Shown in pieces: positions 21,479 through 30,633 of a DNA stretch of 45,917 nucleotides. Both the position numbers and the translations under genes were made by a program. The notes beneath the pieces are model-generated. The model was not told the DNA's origin. It saw nothing but the letters and a program-made list of their open reading frames with translations, and ran no database searches. Origin of the DNA: a virus; the IMG/VR virus record IMGVR_UViG_3300030687_000029, positions 1-45,917 of that record. One strand, written 5' to 3'. The number at the start of each line of letters is the position of its first letter. Position 1 is the first letter of the stretch.

Positions 21479-23293
21479 TCACTTGAGCAAATCCGCTCCG
21501 AGCCCATATCCTGCGGCCCTGAGTGCTGTTTTTGCAGCCGCCTTGCCGACCTTCTGAACGGTTTGTGTGCGTCCAAAGGTGCGCGCGGTTGCCGCTGTGT
21601 CTGACATCAGTTTCTCAGCATTGTCAGGACCGAGAGCCGTATGCAGTTGTCCTGAGTTGTAAAGTGGTTCAAGTTCCTCACCAAACTTCTTTGGATTGGT
21701 TTGTCCTGGCATCCCCTTCGTTGCGCGGTTGTGTGCATCGCGGAGGTTGCGAAGTTCCTCTGCCTGATCTTGCAGCTTGAGAGCTTCGTCGTGAGCTGTT
21801 CCCAAGTCTTGCTTGTCGAGGGATCGGAGTATTTGTGACTTCGCGTTCGTGAGTTCCTTGATCTTGGCTTGCGTGGCTGCGCGCGCCTCGATGTTGTTAG
21901 CGCCGGATTGTGTCTGGAGCGTTTTCTGGAGCTTGCCGATTTGATCGTCGAAGCCGGTGATAGAGTCGGGCAGTCCTAGTTCTTCCGTCGTGCCGGTCAT
22001 GAACTTGCCACCTGCACCACGCGCAGTTACCTTAAGCCCCTGCCATGCGTTGTCGAGGGCGTCCATCTTCTCCTTCGCTTTTGCCTCTATGGCGTCAGCG
22101 ACATTGGGGATGACCTTGCGAATGTTGTCGGTCGGCTTAACATCTACGCCAGCTTCGGCGGCGACCTTCTGAAGCGTGTTGCCGAGTGAAGAATGGAGCG
22201 CGTCTACAGCCGTGGAGCCGGTGACATTGCCGTAACCCTTCTTGGCCAGGGAGACAAGGTTCTCAATTGGATCGAAGCCGCCTGTGCGACCGAGCGCGAT
22301 ACCAGCCGCAGCAGCCTTACCGACGGTTTGAGCCGGGTTGTTTGATTGAAGGTCTTGATTCAGTTCGTTGTTGTCGGCCAACTGTTGAACGTGCGCGACT
22401 GGGCTGATTGATGCGACTGATGGGTCGGACGCGATTGCGCCGAGCGCCATCTTGCCCATGCCCTTCAGGACTTCGCCAGCCGAGCGATTGACACCCTGCA
22501 TGTACGTTGGATGTGGGGCATCTTCCGCTATGCCAGCAAAGGGATCTGCTGCCACTGCGTTGTCTTCCGCGATTCCGGCGAACGGATCTGACTGCGGTTG
22601 ACCTTGAGAACCTCCTTGGGGCACACCCTGCGCTGCGGGTTGTGATGTCTGCGGTGCGATTGTCGCCACCGGCAAGCCCGACATAATCGCAGGGGGTGCG
22701 GGTGCGTTCGGCGTCGTGTTCATGGTGCCGGGCGTGACATAGGGGATCGTCATGCTTTGGCCAGATTGATCGTTCGAGATGTTTGCATCGCGCATATTCG
22801 CGAACTGCGACATGGTAGGCTGATACTTGGCGATGGATGCCTTTAGGTCAGCGTCAGAGAGATTCGGATTGTTCATGTCCGCGGTGTAGTGCTGCGCTAT
22901 GGTCGCGAGCTGTTCGGGGTTGTACTTTGATGCGTGGCGTCCTCCGACATTGTTCTCATCATATTGGTAGGGGTCAATACCGGCGCGCGGTAGCGGAGCA
23001 AATGCGCTCATGCCACCCGCCTTACGTGACTGTTGAACGTGAGAGAATTCATGCGCCATAGTCTGACTGGCCGCGCCTGGTTGCATGAAGCGGTCCACGT
23101 CATGAATGTTGACCGTGTAGGGATCAGCCGTGTTGATGGATGCGACAGCGTCCTCGTTGTTGAATCCCTTCGCAGCCCCGGCCCGTACAAATTTGACTTT
23201 GTTTGGGTCAATCCCATTCAACAAGAACTGGGGCATTTTAGTCATTTGCTGGCGCGCGTGTGCTTCGATTTGCGCCTGTGTGTAGTCGGCCAT
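21479..23293 (-). CDS. Internal virion/ejection protein with N-terminal zincin domain
   Basis: 604 aa. HEFSHVQQ (His81, Glu82, His85) near the N-terminus matches the DUF4157-like metallopeptidase motif. A low-complexity Pro/Gln/Ala linker (about 200-260) contains two copies of DPFAGIAED. The rest is helical and includes a Gly/Ala-rich membrane-active stretch (KGMGKMALGAI). It is one of two long proteins at the end of the tail cluster, like ejection proteins of podoviruses. The metalloprotease domain may be delivered with the DNA or digest cell wall; its activity is untested. Confidence 0.7.
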   Translation of the reverse strand: MADYTQAQIEAHARQQMTKMPQFLLNGIDPNKVKFVRAGAAKGFNNEDAVASINTADPYTVNIHDVDRFMQPGAASQTMAHEFSHVQQSRKAGGMSAFAPLPRAGIDPYQYDENNVGGRHASKYNPEQLATIAQHYTADMNNPNLSDADLKASIAKYQPTMSQFANMRDANISNDQSGQSMTIPYVTPGTMNTTPNAPAPPAIMSGLPVATIAPQTSQPAAQGVPQGGSQGQPQSDPFAGIAEDNAVAADPFAGIAEDAPHPTYMQGVNRSAGEVLKGMGKMALGAIASDPSVASISPVAHVQQLADNNELNQDLQSNNPAQTVGKAAAAGIALGRTGGFDPIENLVSLAKKGYGNVTGSTAVDALHSSLGNTLQKVAAEAGVDVKPTDNIRKVIPNVADAIEAKAKEKMDALDNAWQGLKVTARGAGGKFMTGTTEELGLPDSITGFDDQIGKLQKTLQTQSGANNIEARAATQAKIKELTNAKSQILRSLDKQDLGTAHDEALKLQDQAEELRNLRDAHNRATKGMPGQTNPKKFGEELEPLYNSGQLHTALGPDNAEKLMSDTAATARTFGRTQTVQKVGKAAAKTALRAAGYGLGADLLK

Positions 23294-23302
23294 GATGCCC
23301 CT

Positions 23303-25090
23303 TTAGTATGCTGTGTGACCTTGAGCCTCGATAGCTTTTTGGACTTCAGCGCGTGACTTGCCTTGGAATGCAGGAAGCTGGAGAGCTTTGTCTATACTGA
23401 CCCGCTTCTGCCCCGAAGAGGTTCCGGCGTTCAGCGGCGTGTTGTTTACGTCGTTGTTTGTGCCGGGGTCTTTGATGTTAGCGAGACGACGCGCAAGGGC
23501 TGGATTCTGTTTGAAGCCTGCTATACGCTGACCCGCCATATCGTCGAGTCCATCGAATACAGCTTTGAGGGCTTCGGGAGTACGGGCGCGCTGGATGGAA
23601 CTGATGACTGCTTTGAATTGTGCATCAGACGATGGGTTACCGCCCGATGCGAATTTAGCGTAGTCGAGTGCGATGTCAGGAGCGGAAGCCATGATGTCTT
23701 CGGCAACTGAGTTACCCGCTATACCTGCAAGGTGGGCGACTCCACGAGCGACTGGACCACTGGAGAAGAGTTCAGGATGTTCAGCCTGGAGATGTTGCAT
23801 CTTGGCTTTCATATCGGCAACGGAACCGCGAGTAACAACTGCGCCCGTTTTAGGATTGACTGTGCCAAGTAGCGTGCCAGCATTCTGAACGTTCTGCGTG
23901 TTCTTGTCGTTGTACGCAGCTTTGTAGTTTCCTTCTGCGCCTTGCCAGGATTGAGCCTGGGGATCGTAGTCAGGCGATTTTGGGTCCATGTACTTGGCTT
24001 CGTAGCGTGCTTGCATGGCGCGGTTGCCTGCGACGGCTTTGGTGCCCATACCCTTTGTGACTTGAGCGGGAGTGGCGTCACCATTGTGAACGGCGTCCAC
24101 CAATCTTTCGAGCGTGGAGTCGAGAGGTTTGGTTGGGTCGCCACCATCTGCGTTGAAGTTGGCCGCGCCTTCCTTCATCTTTTCGAGACTGACCTGACCG
24201 GCTTGACGCTGCGATTCCAGTTTGGATTCGTTCTGGGCCTTCAGATTTTCCATCTGAACTTGATGGTGTTGATCAGCAGCCTTGGAGGATTCTTGGCCGA
24301 CGAGATGGGACGCCTGTAGAGCGGTCATTTGGCCGTCGGGGAGTGTGAGGTCGGAGCCGACTGATTTGAGACGTGATTGCGTGAGCTTGTTGTCTACGGG
24401 CGCGTTAGGGTCGCCCTTGAGGATGTGGACCTCGGTTTCGCCGTCGGGGTCACGCGAGAAGGTGATTTGATGCGCGGGATCATTCAGGACTTCGGGATGT
24501 TCCTTGAGATAGTCGGCACCCACTTGCTTCATGTCCTGGCCCTGACCCACCTTGAGGGTCGTGACTTCTTTGCCGCCCGCATCAATGATGTCCTGACGGT
24601 GTTGCTCCATGCCTGCGTAGTATTTGTCTTGGACTTCTTGATCGGCGTGCTGGACGTTTTGTTCGAGTTGGATACCTGCGAGCTTGGCTTGGACGGTTTG
24701 GACTTTCTGCATCTGCTGCTGTTGCGCCATCTGGAATTGCTTGGACTGGTTCTCGAAGTCTTGCTGTGATTGCGCTTGCTTGTCCTGTTGCTGCTGGCGT
24801 GCTTGCGCGTCCTGCTGGTTCTGCATCTGTTGCGCGTAGGCGAGTCCGTTGCCGCCAGGAGTGAAGCCGGTGGTTCCGGCTCCGGCGATGTTCTCCTGAC
24901 CTTGCTTGAGTCCACCGGCGAGGCCATTGAGTGCGCCCTGAAGGAGTCGACCGAAGAAGGTGGGCTGTGGCGCGGGTGCTACGGGTGCAGGAGATGGAGG
25001 AGCCTGCTGCGGCCCTGACTCGTCAGGTAATCCGGCGAGCGCGGATTGCGCGGCTCCTGCGAACTGCGGCGGGACGTTTGGGTCAGGCAT
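23303..25090 (-). CDS. Internal virion/ejection protein, Gln-rich coiled coil
   Basis: 595 aa. A Pro/Ala-rich N-terminus, a Gly-rich segment (LLQGALNGLAGGLKQGQ), then about 70 residues of Gln-rich coiled coil, followed by a helical region with no catalytic motif found. Size, composition and location next to the zincin-domain protein fit podoviral ejection proteins. Ends 10 nt before the next gene. Confidence 0.65.
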   Translation of the reverse strand: MPDPNVPPQFAGAAQSALAGLPDESGPQQAPPSPAPVAPAPQPTFFGRLLQGALNGLAGGLKQGQENIAGAGTTGFTPGGNGLAYAQQMQNQQDAQARQQQQDKQAQSQQDFENQSKQFQMAQQQQMQKVQTVQAKLAGIQLEQNVQHADQEVQDKYYAGMEQHRQDIIDAGGKEVTTLKVGQGQDMKQVGADYLKEHPEVLNDPAHQITFSRDPDGETEVHILKGDPNAPVDNKLTQSRLKSVGSDLTLPDGQMTALQASHLVGQESSKAADQHHQVQMENLKAQNESKLESQRQAGQVSLEKMKEGAANFNADGGDPTKPLDSTLERLVDAVHNGDATPAQVTKGMGTKAVAGNRAMQARYEAKYMDPKSPDYDPQAQSWQGAEGNYKAAYNDKNTQNVQNAGTLLGTVNPKTGAVVTRGSVADMKAKMQHLQAEHPELFSSGPVARGVAHLAGIAGNSVAEDIMASAPDIALDYAKFASGGNPSSDAQFKAVISSIQRARTPEALKAVFDGLDDMAGQRIAGFKQNPALARRLANIKDPGTNNDVNNTPLNAGTSSGQKRVSIDKALQLPAFQGKSRAEVQKAIEAQGHTAY

Positions 25091-25471
25091 TTATTTCTCC
25101 AAAAAGAAACTGAGTTCGGTTGTTGCGTGGACTTCGGTGCCGAGCGCCTTGGTGATGAACTTGGCGATGCGCTGTCCGACGAGTGCGCCGGTGTGTCCGT
25201 ATGAGCGCATGAGGTCATTGATGGTGGCGCGTTCGGGCAGCTTGGCGAAGGACTCGCCGGATGCTTTGAGTCGGAGGTCGTAGAGGAGAGCTTGGTAGCC
25301 GTCTATGAAGGCGTTGAATAGTCGATGGCCGTGTTCGTCGCGCGAGTGTTTCAGGGATATGGCGCGGAGCAGGCCAGGGTTGCGGTTTTGATACGCCGCG
25401 GAGGTTGGTTCATGGGACAGGTTGTAGGAGGCAATGGAGTCTGCCAGGGCTTCTAGGCGATTGAGAATCAC
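25091..25471 (-). CDS. Virion-associated protein with NRNPGLLR motif
   Basis: 126 aa. QNRNPGLLRAISLKHS resembles the NNPGNL motif of phage virion proteins suspected of peptidoglycan or structural roles, although the protein is short and lacks a clear catalytic Glu. Adjacent to the ejection proteins with no gap, so probably co-packaged. Confidence 0.5.
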   Translation of the reverse strand: MILNRLEALADSIASYNLSHEPTSAAYQNRNPGLLRAISLKHSRDEHGHRLFNAFIDGYQALLYDLRLKASGESFAKLPERATINDLMRSYGHTGALVGQRIAKFITKALGTEVHATTELSFFLEK

Positions 25472-25601
25472 TTGAACCTCAAAAATTTGGTCTAAATTGG
25501 TGTTGATTCTAAAGGGGTACTATACCAAGGAAAACGTGGAAGGTACCTTGTTGCAAAATCTGAAGGTTTTTCTGTAAACTAACACATAGGGAGGGCTAGA
25601 A

Positions 25602-25724
25602 ATGCCAAAATCGAGAACTTCGTTCCCAATTACCTCGGAAAGTGATTTACGTCCAAGGTGTATTGTTATAGGCGGCAAGCTGCGAGGCCGAAGTGGGCTG
25701 TCCCCCAGTGTTCGCGGTCGTTAG
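25602..25724 (+). CDS. Possible small plus-strand gene (40 aa) within the late region
   Basis: Begins MPKSRTSFPITSESDLRPRC; very basic. AGGGAGGG lies 6 nt upstream, a strong site for this orientation, and TTGCAA followed by TGTAAA with a 16-bp spacer lies further upstream. Its 3' part overlaps the end of the minus-strand gene at 25647. It may be an independent moron-like gene or chance; modest support only. Confidence 0.3.
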   Translation: MPKSRTSFPITSESDLRPRCIVIGGKLRGRSGLSPSVRGR

Positions 25725-26459
25725 GCCGGACACGAGTGAGCCTGCGCCCGGCGCGATGGCGTTGAGTCCCATGCCCAGGACAGAGGAGCCGAGGCCAGAC
25801 CAGAACGTCGAGGGTTGGTAGGCTTGCGTCTGTTCCTTGAAGGATTGGCCGGATGCGCCTACCGCTTGTCCACCGAGGGAGTCGGCTTGGCTGGTTTCTT
25901 GTCCAGAAAGCGAACCGAGACCCGATAGTCCCGATTGGACGTTCTGACGAGCAAGTGTTGCGTTCTCCCCGGTGATGTTTCGCTGAGCAGAGGCGTTCTG
26001 AGCGGCCGCGGCGTTGGCGAGCAGGGCGTCATTGGAGCCGACTGCGCCGGATGTTGCAGCGCCGCCTTCTTCGCCTCCTGCGTTGCGTTGGTTGAGAGCA
26101 GCCTCAGCCTTAACGTTCTGTTGCGCCGATTGCTCATCAGAGTCGGAGCGAAGATTAGCCTCTTCGCCGTTCTGAAAGCCCTTGCCAGCGAGGCCCTGAT
26201 TGGTGAGAGTTTGTAGTTGTGCATTGAGTCCTCCCTGGATCGCCTGCGAGTTGGCGAACGTTTGATTCATGTTGGAGGAAATTGTGTTGGAGAGATTGGT
26301 CGAGGCGTTGGCTGCGTTCTTCTCTTCCTGAGAGGCTTTATTCTGAGCGTTCGAGATCGCTGAGTCGGAGCCGGAAGCTACGGCCCATTTCGCGGAACTT
26401 ATGGCGAGCAGCAAAAGCGGCGATGGTGTCGTCGGTTGTGTAGAAATAGATTTCAGCAA
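25647..26459 (-). CDS. Tail/internal virion protein, Ala/Ser/Gln-rich (270 aa)
   Basis: TTG start at 26459 with GGGAGA upstream; the start lies 122 nt inside the GNAT gene. Ala/Asn/Gln-rich coiled coil (NAQNKASQEEKNAANAST), then Gly/Ser-rich repeats and a hydrophobic Gly-rich C-terminal region. Such proteins lie next to ejection proteins in podoviruses. The exact start is uncertain because there is no ATG in the first 100 codons of this frame. Confidence 0.55.
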   Translation of the reverse strand: MLKSISTQPTTPSPLLLLAISSAKWAVASGSDSAISNAQNKASQEEKNAANASTNLSNTISSNMNQTFANSQAIQGGLNAQLQTLTNQGLAGKGFQNGEEANLRSDSDEQSAQQNVKAEAALNQRNAGGEEGGAATSGAVGSNDALLANAAAAQNASAQRNITGENATLARQNVQSGLSGLGSLSGQETSQADSLGGQAVGASGQSFKEQTQAYQPSTFWSGLGSSVLGMGLNAIAPGAGSLVSGLTTANTGGQPTSASQLAAYNNTPWT

Positions 26460-26748
26460 TTTGTTTCTCCCGCGCGATGAAGACCGCCGTCTTGATGAGT
26501 TGTGCGATTGCCGCCGCCTTCTGAACTTCTGTGGAGCCCGGCGCGAACGCGAATGATTCGAGCGTCATCGTTAGCTGGACAGGAAGGAAGGCGACTGGCT
26601 TATCTTTGTGAGCGACGTAGACCTGGGTGTTCGGATATCCGAGGACAGCGCCAAATCCAATGTCGTTCTTTTGTGCTTGATCGGACATCCATTGAGAGAT
26701 CAGCGGAATGTCACGCTGTTCTGCTTTACGAATCCAAATATCATTCAT
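26338..26748 (-). CDS. GNAT-family acetyltransferase-like protein
   Basis: 136 aa. N-terminal strand-helix MNDIWIRKAEQRDIPLISQW, then a mid-protein helix and a C-terminal AAFAARHKFREMGRSFRLRL typical of GNAT folds. The acetyl-CoA-binding Arg/Gly loop is weak (VQKAAAIAQL), so substrate binding is uncertain. Set between tail genes; similar GNATs occur in late operons of related podoviruses, with unknown targets. Confidence 0.6.
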   Translation of the reverse strand: MNDIWIRKAEQRDIPLISQWMSDQAQKNDIGFGAVLGYPNTQVYVAHKDKPVAFLPVQLTMTLESFAFAPGSTEVQKAAAIAQLIKTAVFIAREKQIAEIYFYTTDDTIAAFAARHKFREMGRSFRLRLSDLERSE

Positions 26749-27188
26749 AGTTGTACCGGTGTTGATGGTGATGAGGAGAGAGGAAGCAGCGAACCATCCT
26801 TGCCCACCGACTGAACGGTCAGGGACACCTGCTCACCGGTTGAAGGCAGGAGCAGCGTGTGAGGGCTCGCTGTAGAGGACGACATCAGTTGCGGGTTGGG
26901 GTTGCCAGCTAGGCCGGTGACCCAAACGTTCGCGTGATGGAACGTGGTGTCGTAGGAAGGAATCTTGTGATTGATCTGGACTTGTGCCATCGTTGCGCCA
27001 CCGAATGTACGCTTGGTGGATATGGCACTGAGTTTTGTAACAGGCCGCGGCATACCCTGCTCACTGGTTTGAAGAGGGGCGATACCTGCGGCCTTGTTAG
27101 CGCGCCCTGTTGAGAGACGAGGGTTGGTGTCCCAGGACTCGACGGTTGGCATCTTGATTGGAACGGGCGTTGAGTCTGGTGCGGACAT
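26745..27188 (-). CDS. Structural protein (147 aa), Ser/Pro/Thr-rich
   Basis: Begins MSAPDSTPVPIKMPTVESWD; beta-strand rich with an Ig-like pattern near the C-terminus (TGEQVSLTVQSVGKDG). It overlaps both neighbours by single-base to 4-nt couplings. A tail adaptor or fibre-like part is inferred from position. Confidence 0.5.
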   Translation of the reverse strand: MSAPDSTPVPIKMPTVESWDTNPRLSTGRANKAAGIAPLQTSEQGMPRPVTKLSAISTKRTFGGATMAQVQINHKIPSYDTTFHHANVWVTGLAGNPNPQLMSSSTASPHTLLLPSTGEQVSLTVQSVGKDGSLLPLSSSPSTPVQL

Positions 27189-30043
27189 TAGATTGCATCC
27201 CTCATGAACACTCCATACACTTCATTCTTCACGATGTCGGTTGGTGAGAACACGATCTTGATTGAGGCCAAGTTCACGAGTCCGGTACCGGTTGGGAATG
27301 TGGTGAGAGTGGATTGTGTGTACCAACGTTTCGCGAAGAGTGACTGTGACGGTGGTGCATCGGGCGGATCATTGACGGGTGCCATCAGTTGCGTGAACGG
27401 TATGATGTTCGCGTTGATCTCATTGAAGAGAAGCCAAGTCTGATGGAGCGTGCCGAGTGCCGCGGATTGCGTGGCGATGTTGTTGACTGTTGCCTTCTGA
27501 CCTTGCGGCGCAAGTTGGATGACGCCGATGGTGAAGAATGCTGCGTATGGTGCGCCGTTGTCAGAGAAGGTGTTTAGACTGCGCGACCAAACTCCGCTTG
27601 TGGTGGAGTTTAGTAGGGTATTGACACCGACTGAGGTTTCGAGCGACTTGACGCGGCCAGCCGTGACCAGAGGAGTTTGCTTAGGTGACCAAGCGCGCTT
27701 CGCCGGGTTATAGCGGAATATGGTATTAGTCCCATTCGATACGTAGAGCGCGGTATCGAGTGACGAGCCGCGATGAAAGGTGAGTGATGTGGTAGCAGCG
27801 GGAAAGTTAGCAAGGAACAGATCTCCGATGTCGAAGCCGATTTCTTTTGACTCACCGGGGAACAGTGAGTGAAGCTGCTGCTTAACCGTGTAAACGTAAA
27901 GGCCTTCACCATCGCGTACCCATGCATTTTGATTGGTAATGCCGAAGCCGACCAGCCAAGGTTTCGCATAGTAGGATGACGAGTCGACGCCGGTGATGAC
28001 GTGGAGATCGTCAGAGAGCCCTACGATGAGACCACTGGACATGGACTTGATATCGGTTACCGTGCCGGGGAATGCGAAGTTGTTGCCGGGGGGCCAAGCT
28101 TCATCACCATTTCCGTTCGTTGTGTCAGGACCACCAGAATAGTAAACCCGATTATCAACAACACCAAACTTACGACCGGTGTGAGATACAATATTACGAA
28201 GTCCAATTGGCGGGGGGTCAGCTTCTTCATTGATTGGTCCTACGAGTTCTTCATTGAGTCCGTTGTCAGTGATGAGGAATGACGTTGAGTATGTGGTCAG
28301 GTTGGCGTAGGCCATGATCTGCTCATACAAATAGCTGCTGCCGCCATCTACTGTGCGATAGACTTCGATGTTTTGGTTTCCGTTTGCAGGAGCCGGAAAG
28401 GCTGGGTTGTAGACGGCGAAAGGAAGGTTAAGGGATACACCCCAACGAGCAGGGTAGATCTGCGGGCCAACGGTAACTGGCGGCGATAGATTGGAGAGAC
28501 CACCAGAGAAGACGTCACGAATGGCATAAGCTATGTTCACTCCTTGCTGCGGTTGCTGAGCCCAGTCGTTCGATTCGAGGTAGGTCCAATTCTGAAAGTT
28601 GAGATTGGTATCTGCCAAGTCCACCAGGGTATTGATCTCCATTGTGAGAACGGAGTCCTGGGTGGTCGACGGAGTGGACGCCTGGAAGTTGCGGAGGACG
28701 ATGTAGCATGTGGTGCCGGTCTGAACGTAGATCGGGTTCCAACTCGCGCTGGCCATCGCTGTGACGATTTGCTTCAGGGTTTGCGCCGTGAAGTTGAATG
28801 TGTTGGTCACGGTTGATGCGCCGACGAGATCCAACTGGATCTGACCGGTGAAGGTGTCGGTCACGTTCACTGCGGGCGAGATGTACTGATAGAGCCGCGG
28901 CGCTGATCCGATTGATGCCAGGAGCGAGTACTGCGGATTGGTGATGTCGAAGAGACCGGAGTTGAATGAGACCGTCTGGTTGCCTACGAATGGTTGGCCG
29001 TAGGGTGAGACGAATTTAAAGTTGAGTGCATTGCCGGTCTGCGCGGCGAATGGCGGCTGACCTGGGGCATGATAGAGTCCGGCCACGATGGTCGTGGTGG
29101 TGAAGACTACCAAGTTGAGCGCGGCCGATAGAGGGACATTGACGCGGAGCGCGGGCCAGTTGACTGCGGCCTGGGTGTTGATGATGGTCGAGAGCGCGGA
29201 GAGTGCGATCGTGCCACCATAGGAGACATCGAAGTCCAACGTGGACACGCCGGTGTTCGGATAGTACTGCATCACACCGTTGGTGGTGCCAGTTGAGGTC
29301 AGGAGGTCTTTGTATCCGCTGGTCGAAGTGATGACGTTAGTGTCCGTTTGATTCGGCGCGGTGCCTGTTTGGGTTTGGACGTTGACCGTCGTATAGGACA
29401 GGTTCTGCGAAATCTGGTTGCCGGTGTATGTGACATTGAAGTGGATCGTCGTGGCATTGATCGTGATCGTCAGGGTGCGCTGATTGTTTGGGTCGCTAAC
29501 CACAATGTTGCCGCCAACGAAGTCGGCCGTCGGGATGAAGCCGGTTACGGCACCGAAATAATTGAGCGAGGAAAGGGTAAGCGTCGGGACTGTCTGTGGC
29601 GTAACTTGACCCCAGCCGTATACTGTTCCCAATGCCGATCCAGTATCATTGACGCGAATTTGGTCGACACCATTAGTGCCATACAGAAAATTACCGCTGC
29701 CAGAAAGAGACCACAGACCAGCACCCGCTGAGTTCGTCTTGAGCGTTGTCGCGCCAGATACAAGAGAAGTGCCAGTGTCGCGAAGGAGAAAAATGTTACC
29801 ATTGAGATCCTTGTACTGAAACACATCTTTGGTCGTGCCGGTGAGAAATGATGTCCAACCCGGCCGACGCTGCATGGTATCGTAGGGGCTGACTTCGGTG
29901 TTGAGTCCATCGGAGAGGACGTCATGGTGCAGGATGGTGTTGAGGCCCTGGAGCGAGAAAGGCGTGTCAACTGGGTTGCGGTTCGTGACTAGGCCAACGA
30001 GGAAGCGCGTGATCGAAGGAAGATGCGAGGCTTGTTGCGGCAT
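27188..30043 (-). CDS. Large tail protein, beta-rich (951 aa)
   Basis: Begins MPQQASHLPSITRFLVGLVT. A long beta-rich protein with a conserved start (tail-nozzle/tubular-B-like RRPGWTSF segment near residue 60), repeated Thr/Asn/Ser-rich strands and propeller-like repeats. It lies downstream (in transcription) of the 253-aa connector-like gene, as the large tail nozzle protein does in podoviruses. A dispersed element copy (30051-30066) lies immediately upstream and overlaps the ribosome-site region. Confidence 0.7.
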   Translation of the reverse strand: MPQQASHLPSITRFLVGLVTNRNPVDTPFSLQGLNTILHHDVLSDGLNTEVSPYDTMQRRPGWTSFLTGTTKDVFQYKDLNGNIFLLRDTGTSLVSGATTLKTNSAGAGLWSLSGSGNFLYGTNGVDQIRVNDTGSALGTVYGWGQVTPQTVPTLTLSSLNYFGAVTGFIPTADFVGGNIVVSDPNNQRTLTITINATTIHFNVTYTGNQISQNLSYTTVNVQTQTGTAPNQTDTNVITSTSGYKDLLTSTGTTNGVMQYYPNTGVSTLDFDVSYGGTIALSALSTIINTQAAVNWPALRVNVPLSAALNLVVFTTTTIVAGLYHAPGQPPFAAQTGNALNFKFVSPYGQPFVGNQTVSFNSGLFDITNPQYSLLASIGSAPRLYQYISPAVNVTDTFTGQIQLDLVGASTVTNTFNFTAQTLKQIVTAMASASWNPIYVQTGTTCYIVLRNFQASTPSTTQDSVLTMEINTLVDLADTNLNFQNWTYLESNDWAQQPQQGVNIAYAIRDVFSGGLSNLSPPVTVGPQIYPARWGVSLNLPFAVYNPAFPAPANGNQNIEVYRTVDGGSSYLYEQIMAYANLTTYSTSFLITDNGLNEELVGPINEEADPPPIGLRNIVSHTGRKFGVVDNRVYYSGGPDTTNGNGDEAWPPGNNFAFPGTVTDIKSMSSGLIVGLSDDLHVITGVDSSSYYAKPWLVGFGITNQNAWVRDGEGLYVYTVKQQLHSLFPGESKEIGFDIGDLFLANFPAATTSLTFHRGSSLDTALYVSNGTNTIFRYNPAKRAWSPKQTPLVTAGRVKSLETSVGVNTLLNSTTSGVWSRSLNTFSDNGAPYAAFFTIGVIQLAPQGQKATVNNIATQSAALGTLHQTWLLFNEINANIIPFTQLMAPVNDPPDAPPSQSLFAKRWYTQSTLTTFPTGTGLVNLASIKIVFSPTDIVKNEVYGVFMRDAI

Positions 30044-30050
30044 AACGTGA

Positions 30051-30099
30051 GAACCCTTTCGGGGCAGTGGAGTTGGGCGCGGCTGCCCCTAGAAGGTTC
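30051..30099. repeat. Dispersed element, inverted pair E/F
   Basis: GAACCCTTTCGGGGCA (30051-30066) and TGCCCCTAGAAGGTTC (30084-30099) face each other across 17 bp and can fold into a 16-17-bp hairpin in the leader of the large tail gene. The E copy ends 7 nt before its ATG, so the hairpin could hide the ribosome site. Confidence 0.65.
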
Positions 30100-30105
30100 A
30101 TGGGT

Positions 30106-30243
30106 TTAGCGGAATAGCAGGAAGAGGAGGATGATCAGGACGACTAAGCCCAGTCCACCACCTCCATAGTAGCCAAGTCCAGGCCCCATGTGATAACCAC
30201 CGAAGCCAAAGAGGAGTAGCAGGACGACTAAAAGGATAATCAT
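30106..30243 (-). CDS. DUF3309-like small membrane protein (45 aa)
   Basis: MIILLVVLLLLFGFGG, a polar Gly/Tyr-rich loop, then a second Gly-rich hydrophobic span ending LLFLLFR. This two-span layout matches the DUF3309 family of small bacterial membrane proteins. The ATG overlaps the upstream gene's stop. Inserted between tail genes; likely a host-derived accessory (moron) gene. Function of the family is unknown to me. Confidence 0.6.
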   Translation of the reverse strand: MIILLVVLLLLFGFGGYHMGPGLGYYGGGGLGLVVLIILLFLLFR

Positions 30244-30537
30244 TTAGCGGGGCCTTTCGTTGCTACGGGGCTTTGAGTCATGCGATGGTTGGCGCGATTG
30301 GTGATATCCGTTCGACTTTCCACGGTAGTTATTGTTGCGGCCCCAAGCATGACGCGGGTGGTAACGGCCATTGACGAAAAATTCGGGTCCATAATAACCA
30401 TACGGTGCGCAAGCGTACGGCGCATAGTCAAAGTAGCCGTATGTGCAGTTGGGTTCGGGGGTACCGATGGTGATGTCGATCTGGGCAAACAACGGTGTAG
30501 CGAAAAGCAAACACGCGAGAGCAATTTTCTTAAACGT
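30244..30537 (-). CDS. Tyr/Gly/Pro-rich exported protein, start codon apparently ACG
   Basis: The frame from ACG at 30537 gives FKKIALACLLFATPLFAQ, a convincing secretion signal, then a domain rich in Tyr, Pro and Gly with two Cys (CAPYGYYGPEFF) and a basic His/Arg/Asn tail. The next in-frame possible start (TTG at 30510) would cut the signal to about 9 residues. So either ACG is used, or an ATG has mutated or was misread. The domain resembles host exported proteins of soil bacteria (YGYYGPE-type). Coupled to the DUF3309-like gene. Confidence 0.5.
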   Translation of the reverse strand, partial: TFKKIALACLLFATPLFAQIDITIGTPEPNCTYGYFDYAPYACAPYGYYGPEFFVNGRYHPRHAWGRNNNYRGKSNGYHQSRQPSHDSKPRSNERPR

Positions 30538-30633
30538 ATAGGTTGTGATTTCTCTTGATGCGGTGAGACGAAGGGAGGTTGTGGTAGCGAAGTCGGCAGC
30601 GGCCCCAATGGCCGCGGGATGCGACGGTGTTGA

